Origin: Lithospermum erythrorhizon
Taxonomy: Eukaryota; Streptophyta; Magnoliopsida; Boraginales; Boraginaceae
DNA: 64,000 nucleotides
Reading direction: 5' to 3'
Assembly (NCBI GenBank): GCA_019722365.1
Contig: JADFUC010001889.1
Coordinates: forward strand, 1,302,001 to 1,366,000
This document shows, in pieces, positions 13,300 through 26,000 of this stretch (within the stretch, counting starts at the first letter, position 1; each line of letters opens with the position of its first letter). The position numbers and the translations under genes were made by a program. The notes under the pieces are model-generated. The model had not been told where the DNA came from, did not search any database, and saw only the letters and a list, made by a program, of their open reading frames with translations.

Positions 13300-14435
13300 A
13301 AAATGTTTGAGAAATGGATTTTGTGAGCTATTTGTTCGGGAACATGTCGATGCGGGTCGCTAAATTCGTGTCTAAATTCGACTTGGAGTGGACCGAATTT
13401 GAAAATTCGGTTATAAAGAAGAGTAGTAGCACTGTTTTACGACGAAAGAAATACGATATTCTATTCAATAATGGCCAAATTAACTTGTAAAATATAATCA
13501 AGACGCAATTTTAAACTAATGTCCCGAGTATTACTTTATCGAAGCCATCAAGTAATTGATAATTGTAAAATATATATGTGTGTGTGTGAAAATGAATCTA
13601 AAAAGACAACAAGATACGACAACGCGTAGAAATAATGAAAAAGAGTACGAATTATTAATTTAGCACCATATTTCCGAGTCGGTAAGGGCCAAAATATTAT
13701 GTTAGAAAATTTATTAAATAATCGAAAGATATTATCGAAGCTTCTACTTAAATAAGTAATTTAAAAACAAAATCTAAAATAAAATAAAACATATATATAT
13801 ATTCTCCACGCGCCATGATCCCATGACCATTCGCGTGTTTCACAATCGTTATCCGTTTTATATAACTACTATTGATGATTTTTCCAAAAACAATGTCTCG
13901 ATTTATGACACACGAGCATATATATGGAATAATTTGATGCATTTACATGAAAACATGATCGAGGGATAAATTAAAATGTGAGCAATAATTTTGGGTGGTG
14001 TGTTAAATGTAAAAAGAATAATTTCGTTTTCAAATATAGAAATGATTATTTCTTTAATTTTTTATAACACAATGTCAAGTATCTTTGTAACATAAATTGA
14101 CACATGTGATTCTCCTGATGAACACGAAATAGACAAAATTACAAGATAACAATAATTTTACTTTATCATTTCATTCCATTATTGGAAGTGAATAGATTAA
14201 ATTGTACACTTTCAACAATGTAGTACTCCGTATTAAAATACTTACTGCTCCCTTTAGTTATCTTTCTAGTCATTCGTATATAGATTAAGAAAATAAAGTT
14301 AGACGAAGATGAATGGTAATTAGTTGAAACTATATCATTGGTTTGCTTGATAATTTAATAAAAAAAAATAGACAAAAAGTACATTGAAATAAATTATACT
14401 TCTATGCTAAAAGACAAATACTAAACGAAAGAACA
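13300..14435. other. Non-coding upstream region of TASH3
   Basis: AT-rich sequence with a short TA/TG microsatellite near 13569-13590 and an AT run near 13790-13800. No convincing gene or element seen. Confidence 0.5.
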
Positions 14436-14439
14436 GACC

Positions 14440-15095
14440 ATAGCTCTCTTATATTATTTAAAAAGTTGCACCATACCTTCTATATACTTATTCACTTACC
14501 TTCTTGTTATTTTAATGTCAGACATTCATCCTCAAACACCTAAATCTTCACCAAAAATCATGGTTTAGACCATTTTACCCCTATTGATATTTAATCATAT
14601 TATTTCAACCTTTTGGTGTCTATTTTTACTTCTTTACGAATTCGTTTCAATCACGCTTTTATTTTTATTAAGAAAATAGTTTTATATATGTTTTCAATCG
14701 TATTCGGATTATTGACTTCTTATTTTGAAATTTTTTCACAAACATGTTCATATTTAATTAAGATGATAATATTAGATGGCGATCAATGAAAGAGTAAAGA
14801 TTATAATATTAGATACTTTATGAAATAAAACGCTATTTAATATTATTTTCTTGCAACTTATGAAAATAAAAATATCATTTAAATGGAAGGTGTTGTAAAA
14901 AATAAAATTGATATAAAATTGAAATAATATGAATAAATATCAATGGGGATAAAATGGTCTAAACTATCACTTTTGGTGGAGATTTGGGTGTTTGGGAATG
15001 ATGTGCAACATTTAAAAATAATACAAAGGATGCTAATTAAATTATATTGTGGGGTACGCAACTTTTAAATAATATGTGAGGCTACCAATTTAATT
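14440..15095. mobile_element. Fold-back MITE with ~165-bp inverted arms
   Basis: The left arm (about 14440-14605) contains tatattatttaaaaagttgc and tttagaccattttacccct. The right arm (about 14925-15095) contains the same blocks in reverse complement (tattatttaaaagttgc, tttagaccattttatcccc). The AT-rich interior is about 320 bp with no reading frame. Superfamily cannot be assigned. Confidence 0.75.
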
Positions 15096-15505
15096 CAATT
15101 GGAAACAACAAAATTGGTCTACAAAATAAGTAAAGATGAACGGAGAGAGTATATGGATCGCTTATGGAACTAGTAAATCAAATAGGTAAACTTACTTAAC
15201 ATATATGAGAGTAATCGTGATAAATCGGGATGAATATTTTAAAATGTTATTTGAATACTTTTTTAATTGTCGAGATAATTAAGGTGAAATATAACTAAAA
15301 ATATATATATATAGGTTAATAAAAATGAGATGAATCGAGATGAATCATTTACCTCCATTAAACCATATATGAATACAAAAACAAAAGTTTCAAATTAAAT
15401 TTCCAATCATATTTTATGAGATAATACACCTAAGGACCAAATGACTTGTGTTTTTAGTGTATCGGTTTAGGGTGGGAGGGAACATAGCATAAGGAAAACA
15501 AGTGT

Positions 15506-16785
15506 CCCTCCAGTCCATTATGTTTGACGTTGGAGACATTTTACACAAAATAAGACACCATTAACACTATACATTTACCTCTATACCCTCACACATGCTC
15601 TAACTTTTAAGTACATGAACCGGGCCAGCAGGCTACATTAAACATTTAGTTCATCACCTCTCCATCTTCTTCATATTACTACACCTCAGTTGGAGCCTAA
15701 AGCAATAAAATTTGAAGCAAAACAAAATTCAAAAAAATGTAGTTGGAGCCAAAAAACTAAATAAATGGAGCACACTACACTAGCAATTTTATCTAAAGTT
15801 CCAATACATGAATTATACAAATATGAATTTCAGAGATTTTTTATCTCAATATTCCGGCAGCGAGCGATGATGAATCACTGGATTTGAACAAAAATCGAGA
15901 AGATACTCCATATAAATCAATACATTGATGAAAATGAAGGTCCGCTACAACAAAGTGTGCAAAGTGATGTTAATCATGAACAATATTTTCTTTAATCAAT
16001 TGATATACAATTAGAATAGGTAATTACCTCAGTTTTATATTGAAAACGAGTGAAGTATTTAGATATTGTTTCACCGTTTTGTTTCAAACCTGTCATGAAG
16101 TAACACAAGGAATACTAAGTGAAAGCTCTTATTCAAGTTACAATGTTAGATTTTTGGAGACCATCGAAAACAATAACATAAGTGAGTAAAAGCTTCCAAC
16201 TTCATTTGAGGAAACCACCGAAACGAGCTCAAAAATTAACGATAAGCAAGAGGAACTTACAAGGTGAATGCTCCATTCCAAAACTATGACAAAGACAGAC
16301 GCCTTTTATGCCTGCTTTTGTTACTTTCTTCAATAACTCCCCGAATCAAAATGAGTCTTCAACGTGAAATGTAAAGATGAATAACTTGTTTCTTCCATGA
16401 GAAATGATTTTAGAGAGAAAATTGAGAAGGCATAATCTGGTGCTTGATTCCATTACTTTTTAAGTAGCGAAAGAGAACGATGCTTTGGGAACAATACATG
16501 TAATAATGGCTTGGTTTTGAGTTTATGCAAAGGCGGTAAAAAGGAAGAAATGTTGATTTTGTTTTGGTTTCTTCAAACGCCAAACATAGTGGATTTCTTT
16601 GAAATGCCCAACGCCAAAAAAAAGAGTATCAAATAAACAAATGAAATTGGTTAGCTCTTAAATTGGTTTTGAGTTTTATGCAAATGAAAGGTAGAAAGGG
16701 AAGAAATGTTGATTTTGTTTTGGTTTCTTCAAACGCCAAATATAGTGGATTGAAATGCCTCCAACGTCAAACATAATGGACTGGA
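15506..16785. mobile_element. Non-autonomous DNA transposon, ~1.28 kb, with ~28-bp TIRs
   Basis: The left end ctccagtccattatgtttga and the right end in reverse complement match over about 28 bp through gacgttgga. The interior has only short broken frames, so it is non-autonomous or badly decayed. No clear target-site duplication could be fixed. Confidence 0.7.
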
Positions 16786-16825
16786 GAGAATATCAAATAA
16801 ACAAATGAAATTGGTTAGCCTTAAA
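16508..16825. repeat. Direct tandem duplication (~158 bp) at the right end of the TIR element
   Basis: Blocks ggaagaaatgttgattttgt and tggtttcttcaaacgccaaa, followed by acaaatgaaattggttagc, occur twice, at about 16508-16665 and 16666-16825. The second copy spans the element's right TIR. Confidence 0.8.
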
Positions 16826-17285
16826 TTAGGATGTATAGGTTATTATAATCAATAAATGGTTAAGCTATATACCCTAAAACAACTTATATGTAATAGATGA
16901 TGCAGGAAATAAAATGAAATGAAGTGAAACAGCATGAAATGAACAAATAAAATAACATTGTTTCTTAACATCATGCATGGATTCCATTACAGAGATCAAC
17001 TTATTAATGCAGTAGATCTTTGCATTAATAAGAGAAGCTAATAGTACAATAGAATGAGTCGGGTACATCAAATGCAAAAACCTCCCAGGAAACAACGGAT
17101 AGCTTAGGATAAGATAACACTGGAGCAATGAAAAAATAATACCTGAAATATATTAGAGAATCACATTTTTTTTCTATCTGCCCTCCCAAGTCTCATACAT
17201 TACAACCTGATTTCTACAACAGTAAGAACTGTAAATCAAACAACAATAAGCTATTTTTTCAAGATAAATTAAAATTCCACCTTGA

Positions 17286-17316
17286 AAGATGAGTGTCTGC
17301 CAAATTGTCCGATAGT
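17286..17316. repeat. Copy of a last-exon segment in the YTH gene 3' UTR
   Basis: The string tgtctgccaaattgtccgat followed by agttgg in the 3' flank nearly matches the coding segment at 17450-17480 (cgacagttgg), in the same orientation about 160 bp away. Confidence 0.8.
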
Positions 17317-17407
17317 TGGTAAATGGCCATTATGCTATCGGAAAAATCTACTCCAACCAGCCAATATCATTTACTTTGTTGCATCCTGCAAAGTCGAATT
17401 ATCCATA

Positions 17408-20400
17408 TTACAATTCTGTCTTAGGCACCAATTTGCTTCCATCCAAGTTGAGAGTGTCTGCCAAATTGTCCGACAGTTGGTTTACTTGGTCAGCTAATGG
17501 ACCAACAACAATATTTATAGTTGAACTATCGCATTGCTTGGCCTTCGTTTCCGACTGGGCTTTCTCTCTTTCATCATAGAAGGTAAAATCATCAAGCAAA
17601 GAGGTAACTGCGTCATAGTTCTTGAAGATTTTCAAGATTTCAATCCCTTGTTCTAATTTGACCTGATGCAAAAAAAAAAAGTTATGATAGTGTAACATAA
17701 GAAAAATCATCTAAAAAAGAACACGAATTAGTTTTGACCAAAAGGTTCCTAGAAAGGTTTCAATAGCAGGTAGTCGAAGTACTTCATTCTAACAAAAGAC
17801 GGAACACTGAGACAGGTATAACATGTCCAAGCAACGGCTAATCACACACGATACCTCCTGAGAATCTCGGCTGTGAGTTACAGGTTTGTTCTCATTGGTC
17901 TCAATAAGTATGTGCCTGAAGTGACTGTTGGGAACATCTTTTATGATATGCCATTTAACCTGGAACTGGCCACTCCACCTACTATCCTGCTGCCAGTAAT
18001 CGGCATCTCGTTCAAAATCAATAGTTCCGACCATTTCAGCAACGCCACAGAACTGACCGCTGGCATTAACCTATCAAACATCAAAACCATGACAATTCAA
18101 AAAGTAAACAATACAAACTCAAAACATAAAGACTACTTATAACAGAAAACGTATTCACCACATAAGTAATATTATGAACAAAAGAACCAACCAGTTATGT
18201 GATTAGAGATGGTAATGAATAAATAATCTTTTACTGGGAAGAGGAAGAAACAGGGTAAAAATAATTAAATAAATAGATAAAGCAATGAAGTCCAGCATTC
18301 GGCACTACAATGCCAATATATTGTCCCTAACATGATAATTGATAAGCAGTGCCCTTCTACTCCAATTACTATTTCTTTTTTTTTTTAACTATTTTTTTTT
18401 ACTCCAATTACTAAACCCAGAGCAATCAATTTCACATCAGGATGTATATAAATAAAAGGGTATATTAGAACATTAACTTTCAGAAAATATAGATAACACA
18501 ACTGGAAATTTACAGTACTTACAGAGAAAAATAGAAAGACAGGACAATTTTCTTTATCTTTAGCATCATGATAAGCTGCATCTAGTTTTCTGTTGCCAAG
18601 TGGAGTGCTGGCCCACACGTTATACTTTACGCTTTTGTGAATGTTGTCTTCGCTGAAAGACTTTATCACGAAAAATCTGGCATTGTCATACTCAGTCACA
18701 AAGTCTGGGTGGTTATACTGATCCACCGGAAGTTCAGGTAGCAACTTAACATCTTTTTGAGTGACGGAAGAGGCACTCTCGTCAGTGAGACCCTTACTTT
18801 TTGGCTTTATCGCCCTTGGTCCACGGTTTCGATCACTCAAACTACCAAGTAAGTCCGTAGGTGTGCTGACAGAATAACGATCCCTTTCATGCCTCCCTCC
18901 TCTCTCAGTGGCAAAACGGTTCCGCTGATTGCTTTCCCATCGAGAGCTAGATCCACTGGGATAGTTGAAGGAGCCACGCCTCATAGAGGAGCTTGATCCT
19001 AAACCAGGGCCTTCAAATGATGCCTGTAAATGACATACCCCAAAAAAGAATAAAACTGTATCAGAAATACATCGATAATTAATCTCGAGCGCTTGAGCCA
19101 GACATCAGATAATTATGCAAGCAATCCAACACTATTTAACTGTGTATCTAAAAGGGTTATGACTTTTTCTGCCTTACTCCCTACGGCATTGCCAAGCAAG
19201 TAGAAAGTAAGGTAACATGTAAATAAGATATATGAATGAAGCCGTGTATTAACGCTCATTTGAATACACGTTGTCAAGACTAGTAATTGACTACCCATTA
19301 AAGTGGCAGCAATAAAACACAACAAAATTTGAGAAAGTATTTACCTATGAGGCCATGAGCTTAATTTTAATCATACTCAATCCCTTCCGCATATATATAA
19401 TAGCAAATCATGGCCCAAAATTAGCAGTCTCGTTTAATAAAAAAATATTAAAAACGTTGATGGTCCTGAATAGGGAGAAAATGGATCTCAAGTGAGAATA
19501 ATTCTTCTTCAACATTCCATATAAAAAAAAAACTAAAATAGATCAACCTGAGTAATGTTCTTCTCATAAGATCCAAACATGCCCATATGTGGTGAATAAT
19601 AATTCCCAGGAGCCACTGTTGATGGGTATCTCCCATAATCTAAAGAGGTTGACTGGTGTGATAATTGTTCACTAGATCCAAACTCGTTCTGGTAGTTGTA
19701 GAAACCATATCCACTGTTTCCAGAGAGATCTCCACCAAAAGACCCCAAAGGTACATAGAAACTCGATCCTGGCCCAAAAAACATATTGTCAGCTAATTCT
19801 TGGCTATTGTTTCCAGGATTCATCTCAGTCTGAGAAACTGGAATCCCTGACGAGCCATGCGGCAAGCCGGGGGAAACTGTTTGTGGGTAATAAGATGGAG
19901 AGATATGGATTTGATGTGGGGAGAAGAGCTGGCCATCAATCACTACAGGTGAAATAGGACTAGGAATGGGAGAATACTGTCCAAAACCCATCTGTGCATC
20001 ATGGGCATGACCAGGAGGAAAAAATAGTGACGGATTATCATTGTACATTGCCTACACAAACATTCGTGAATGAGAGCCTACTTAGCACACCTAAGATACA
20101 TTAGTTACATGCTAGAAAATTAAGCTCACCGGAGGAACAACATGCAAGTTGTTTGAATTGACATAGTTAGTCTGTTCATCCCAATTGCCTGAACTGTTAT
20201 CATAACCTCCGCATCAATGATACAAGAAAAATATTCAGAAAGCATACGTGACTCTGCATAATATGAAATGCCACAACGTAAGATTTCAAATATATAATTT
20301 GTTATTGCCACATGCTTCTTTCCGGTTAAAAATATGAAAATTATTTGGTCTCTTGAGAATACATTATTGTCAGATAAACCTAGTAAAATTCATCAAATTA

Positions 20401-21725
20401 TAATCAATGGATTAACAATTACCCACTGTCCATAAAGATTAGAACAATTAAGGGACTAACCACCATAGTAAAAACTTTGCTCCTGTGTTGTATAAGTATT
20501 GTATGGGTAAGTAGTGGGAACGGACCCACTGGTCACTGATGTTGATGTCTGGTCTTTCACATTTGTTGGGGCTCCTGTTACGGCAGAATCAGCAACAGCA
20601 TTTGCGGGAACGACCTTCTCATCTTTGGAGGACACAGGCTGGTAATATTTTACAAAGGAAGAGATCAAGGAACACATAAACTAATCTAAAACATAGAAAC
20701 ATCACATGAATATACCCCAAAGCCCTCCAAGAAGCTCCCGCCTGCTGCAAGGGGTCGGGGGGCAAGTGAATCTGACAAGATGCACTTACCGCGATAACAG
20801 TAGAGTCGGCCTGCATTGACTTAAAAAACTAAAGCACAAGTACTATCTACTACTTCACAATAGATAATGTAAGTGTAGAAACATCAAATAACAGAATTTT
20901 GAAGACAATTAATATGTGATTAGTATACCTGGTCTGCCAAGCCAGAAGCTCAAAAGCATTCTATCTCCTACAATCTGTGTCCAAATTAGTTTCTTTGATA
21001 GATCTTAGCAAACAACAATACCCTAACAAGTTTCTAAATCGCATGGTCGAAAGTATGTCACACAAGATCTTCGAAGTTGCTACATGTCTCAAAAAAACAT
21101 TTAAACAACGGTGACTATTTCCAAGGCACCAAATGTACAAGACACCAAGGTATAGCATATAAGTGTGCTCAGATATCAAGGCTTTGAATAGTTTAGCTCT
21201 AAACAAGGCTACATTACTTCTGAAACCAACGATTCACTTACCTCATATTTCTTACAAGCAATCTACTTTACATCACATTTGAACAACTATTCTATATGTA
21301 GAGAGCAAAAAATAAACGAAACACAACCAATTTCACTTACCACAAGTAGATCACCAAAGCATAACAACCATTAATCCCCGAGTGACACATAAACTGGGCC
21401 TAAATATGGTTCTCAATAAACCAACATAATTATACATAAAAACCTGAACTTTTCAACATAATTATACATAAAAATCTAAACTTTCCACTAAAGTAAACAA
21501 AAAATACATACCCAGATCCATGAATTATATTTGGAATCCAAAAATCATATCAATTCAAGACTAACACCAAGAATATGGAAAAAAAACACTAATGAAACTA
21601 AAAATCCTCATACCCAAAAACCCAATTCAATAAAAACTACAGTACAACAAAAATGAAACATATACGTAGTATAAAAATAAAAGATACCAACCAGGAGTTT
21701 TTTGCTGTTGATTTGATTCCTCCAT
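17408..21725 (-). CDS. YTH-domain m6A reader, ECT family
   Basis: Secure exons: 20790-20810 (21 nt), 20461-20638, 20130-20206, 19548-20051, 18523-19023, 17855-18070, 17408-17662 (stop). The long N-terminal part is low-complexity, rich in Pro, Gly, Ser and Tyr. A YTH domain follows, with NARFFVIKSFSEDN, KYNVWASTPLGNRKLD, FLFFSVNASGQFCGVAEM, YWQQDSRWSGQFQVKWHI and NENKPVTHSRDSQEV. The three cage tryptophans (VWAST, YWQQ, SRWSG) that bind N6-methyladenosine are present, so binding of m6A-marked mRNA in the cytoplasm is expected from family knowledge. A short acidic/Ser tail ends at 17408. The start is unresolved. A likely first exon at 21692-21725 begins with ATG and encodes MEESNQQQKTP, but its obvious donor leaves phase 1 while exon 20790 needs phase 0. 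An in-frame ATG at 20814-20816, spanning the acceptor, is the alternative. The exact ECT subtype is not assignable by eye. Confidence 0.9.
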
Positions 21726-21729
21726 ATTT

Positions 21730-23050
21730 CAATCCAAAATTCACAAACTAAATCAAATTGTATATGATTTATAAATAAAAAAAAACCAACAAATCAAATG
21801 AAAAGAATAAAACTATATACAAATTTGTTCTTTATTTCTTTGCATAAAAAATAAAGAATTGTTAGTAATATTAAACACAGCAGAAACCCAAACTCTTAAA
21901 ATTGTTTTAAGCTTCAAGTGGGAGGATTTGAAAAAAGAGAAAAAAAAGTCCCCCTTTAAATATACATACAAATACAAATGATTAGAGGCTTAATTCGAAT
22001 AGTTTAGTGGAAATAAGACTAACATTTTTGAGTGACATATGTGCCCGCTTTTAGTTGATTGGCAAAGTTTATTGTGCTATACTTGTATCTATTCATTACA
22101 CACTTAAAAATAGCTAGAACGCGGCTTTCTCATATAAAAGCCATATGTTTGTGGTTTGAGTGTGGTTCTTGTGCCGAGTAATAATAATAGTTATTTTGAG
22201 TTTCTGAACGATACATTCTGCTTTCATCTAATTTATGGAGTATATATTTTAATTATTAAATTAATTTAATAAAATAAATAATAATGTACTTATTATGCTC
22301 CTCAACAAATTTTAATATAAATAAAACAATAAACAACCCAATATTCAGATATTCATATACGGTGACATTAACGCTAAAACGAACATTTATTTTATTTTTC
22401 TTCTTTCGTGGCATATTTATTTTTCTTTTCTTCTTTATCATTTACAATCAACTAGTTATCGGTAATACCCAAATGATGCAAATTAGTATTCAACAATTAT
22501 TTTTATATTAATTTTTTATACAATTGATATAATATTAATTATTAAAATAATATAATATATAAGGGAACAAAATGAAATGTAAATACTGACGATTAAGTTG
22601 AAATAATATTAATTATTAAAACTAGATATCGATTTACTCCACTTTACCGTATAATTAATTTTTGTTTAGTCGGTGTTCATTTAAAAAATCGATGACACAT
22701 TAAATATCAACACATTGAATTAAACTTGTTGCAAATATCATCAACAAAAGATCACGGGGTTTAAAAACATCTAATTCCCTTTCCCAATTATATATAGTAG
22801 ATAATATATTCCAAAATATATATGTTAACTTATTATTCTCCTGGGGTAAATTTAGGTGTTCGAGATCATGAGACTTCAACTTAGTAACTTCTAGTTGCCC
22901 TCTTCCTATATTATAAATGGGGTAGATGGAAAAGTGTGGACTCTTGACAATAAGAATTATTTCAACTTTTTGAGGGACGCCAAATAATAACTTTCATGTA
23001 ATTTTATACTCATTTTTTCATAGTTTATTGTACATTTTCTTCATACGTGT
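21730..23050. other. AT-rich spacer upstream of the YTH gene
   Basis: Promoter side of the YTH gene followed by very AT-rich DNA. No gene, RNA or element with clear ends seen. Confidence 0.5.
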
Positions 23051-23059
23051 TATGAAATA

Positions 23060-26000
23060 CTGTAGGTAACAAAAAGAATGGTGAAGGTAGACTTCATTAA
23101 TGGTAAGAATATAATACATGCGAGGCCTATTTATGTAATTCCCATGTTGATAGACTCGATACATAACTCTCTTATTCTCTAGCTACTGATTGTCATCCAC
23201 TAAAAGCAGATAAATTATTCATACCACTCTCCTTAGATGTACAATCATCAAAAATATGTCTCGTTAAAATCTTATTAGGAAAAAATCCTTGTGGGATAAA
23301 AACTCAATGAAGGAAAAAGGCATTAATTGTATCATATGCATGTTAATGTTCCCTTATTAAACCTTATCGCAAAACCCATTGACAAACCTCGATTATGAAA
23401 AGTGTATAACCCATATTAACTCCCATGACGACTACATCACTTGACATCCTTAGTCGATGTAGTCCTGGCTACTCTTGGATAATCTCTCTCAATGTTGAGG
23501 TAGGGAGTTTAATTTAGTGAAATATCAACCGGATTATCATGAGAACGCATTTATTGAACATTGATTTCACCATTCTCTAAAGAGCACAAGTAGTTAAGAA
23601 TTTGTGAAATATATTTTATTCTATCTCCTCTTTTGATATATCCTTTCTTTAACCTGTAATACAAGTAGAATTATATTCATATAAGACCGTTGGAATCAAT
23701 TTTTCGATGATAACCCACACGTATTGGATATGATGGATCACAGTCAGAGTCAAACACATTCACGATTTGCTTCATGATACTAATATTTCGGAAGATGATG
23801 TAGCCGAGTATGGTTTGTTTCATAGACGCTATGAAATAGCTGTTCCAATTCACTTAGTAAATAGATACTTTGTCTCGTGGATCTTCCATTACGGGGTCGA
23901 TAGACATCTCGCATCCGCAGATATCCACTAGCTCCAGCTAGCACATTCGATAGAATAATCTCATATCCATTGTACCTTTAAGGAAGCGAAGGATATGTTT
24001 TACCCATTCCAATGGCTTTTGTTGGTTTAGAACTATATTTGCTAATAAATTAACAAAGAACGATATATCCGGTCTTATATGACTAGAAAGATACATTAGT
24101 GTCTAACAACACTTAAGTAAATTACTGACCAAGTGAATTCTTCATCATCTTCTCTTGGCCTCGAATGGGTCTTTGTTCACATCTAGTGACCTCACAACCA
24201 TCGGAGTACTAAAGGGATATGACTTATCCATAGAAAATTATTTTAAGACCTTTCTTTACATGGGGTAAGTTCTTAACATACAAATATTCCTTTACTCAAG
24301 TGATCTATTTGTACCAAAGACAAAACTTCGTTTGTCCAAGGTCCTTCATCTCAAATTCCTTCTTCAACAGCTTTACAGTTTTGAAGTTTCTTCAAGGGTT
24401 CTAATTATATTTAAGTCATCAACATAAACTACAATTATCACAAACTCTTTTCCTGATCTTTTCATGAAAATACAAGGGCAATGTAGTCATTCTTATAACC
24501 TTATTTGTTGGTTACCCGCTAGGGCGATTATACCACATTTGCCTGCATCAAGCCTAACCTCAGATAATTACTTATTCAATTTGATTAAAAATTGTTCTCG
24601 AGAACTTGAAACTTGTGCTTTAGGCAAATGTAATCCTTCTGGGAGTTTCATATAAATGTCAAGCTTAAGCTGCTCCATACGTATACGCCGTTACGACGCC
24701 CATTAGGCGCAACGCAGTCCTCATGTACCGTCACGCTAATTAAATATCGAAAGGTACAGATCCACCACCGAGAATATGTCTCCTCATAATCAATGTCAGG
24801 TCTTTGCGAAAATCCTGGGGCTACAAACCTTTCCTTATACCTCACACTCACCCATTTTCACTTGCTGAACAAATACCCATTTATATCCCACTCGCTTTAC
24901 ACCATTTGGTGTACGGACTACAGGTCCAAAAACCTTTCGTTGTTCAAGTGATTTAATTTCGACTCGATTGCCACTTTCCATTTTGGCCAATCTCATTCAT
25001 GCCCGCATTCATCCACGTACTTTCGTTCATGATCCTCATTTTCATCAATTACATTTAGCGCTATTATGTGATAAGTTATCGCCAACTTCTATCTCATTTA
25101 TGTTCCATCAAGATCCCACTCATAACATAATTTATTGAGATCTCTTCATTGTTACTAATTTCAGGTACCTCAAGTTCTTCTGGAACTAAATTATCAGTTA
25201 TGAGTTGAGATTCTTCGGTATTTGTCATATCCTCATCTTGACCATCTATGGTGATTGCTCCTTTTCTTTTTCGAGGATTCTTATTCTTAGAACCGATTGG
25301 TCTACCACGCTTCAGGCGTGCTTTAGACTCATTCGCAATACTATTGGGTCCTTCAGGAACATCAATTCCGATTGAGCATTTACAAATAGACAAGTAATTT
25401 ACTACACCTTTTGGGTCAGAAGGCGGCCTCGATGCTTTATTAGCTAAACCTTGTAAATGTGAATTATCTTTTGAACTTCTAGTTCACATTGTTTTTCAGA
25501 CGAGGATCAAGATAAGATAACGATAATTCATTCCAACTAATATTTCTCGGGCCGCTTATTCTCTCCTCCTAATATTGGTAGCAGGATTCGTCAAATGACA
25601 ATCAAAGAATCAAGCAAGAATAAGTCTCCTACAAGGTTAATACTTTATTATGGATGGAGACTCAAACCAATATAAATTCCCAACCTCAGGGCCCATCTTA
25701 GCACGCCGCGTGGGAGTAATGGGGACATATACCGCACTTCCAAATATTCTTAGATGGGAAATATTAGGTTCCTGACCCGAAACCAATTGTAAAGGGGATG
25801 TCATATGATAACTTGTTGGCCCGACGTAACAAGCTATTGCATGCAGATAACATGCCCCCAACAAAGAATCGCAGTTTTGTTCTCATGAGTAATGGTCTTG
25901 CAATCAATTGAAGATTTACAAGCGATCTAACAAGACCATTTTGTGTATGAACATGTTCTAAGGTGATGTTCAACATCAATTTCCACTGACAAACAATAGT

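Noticed and set aside
22250..22520. Overlapping frames on both strands
   Set aside because: Lys/Phe/Ile-rich frames from AT-rich DNA with no motif.
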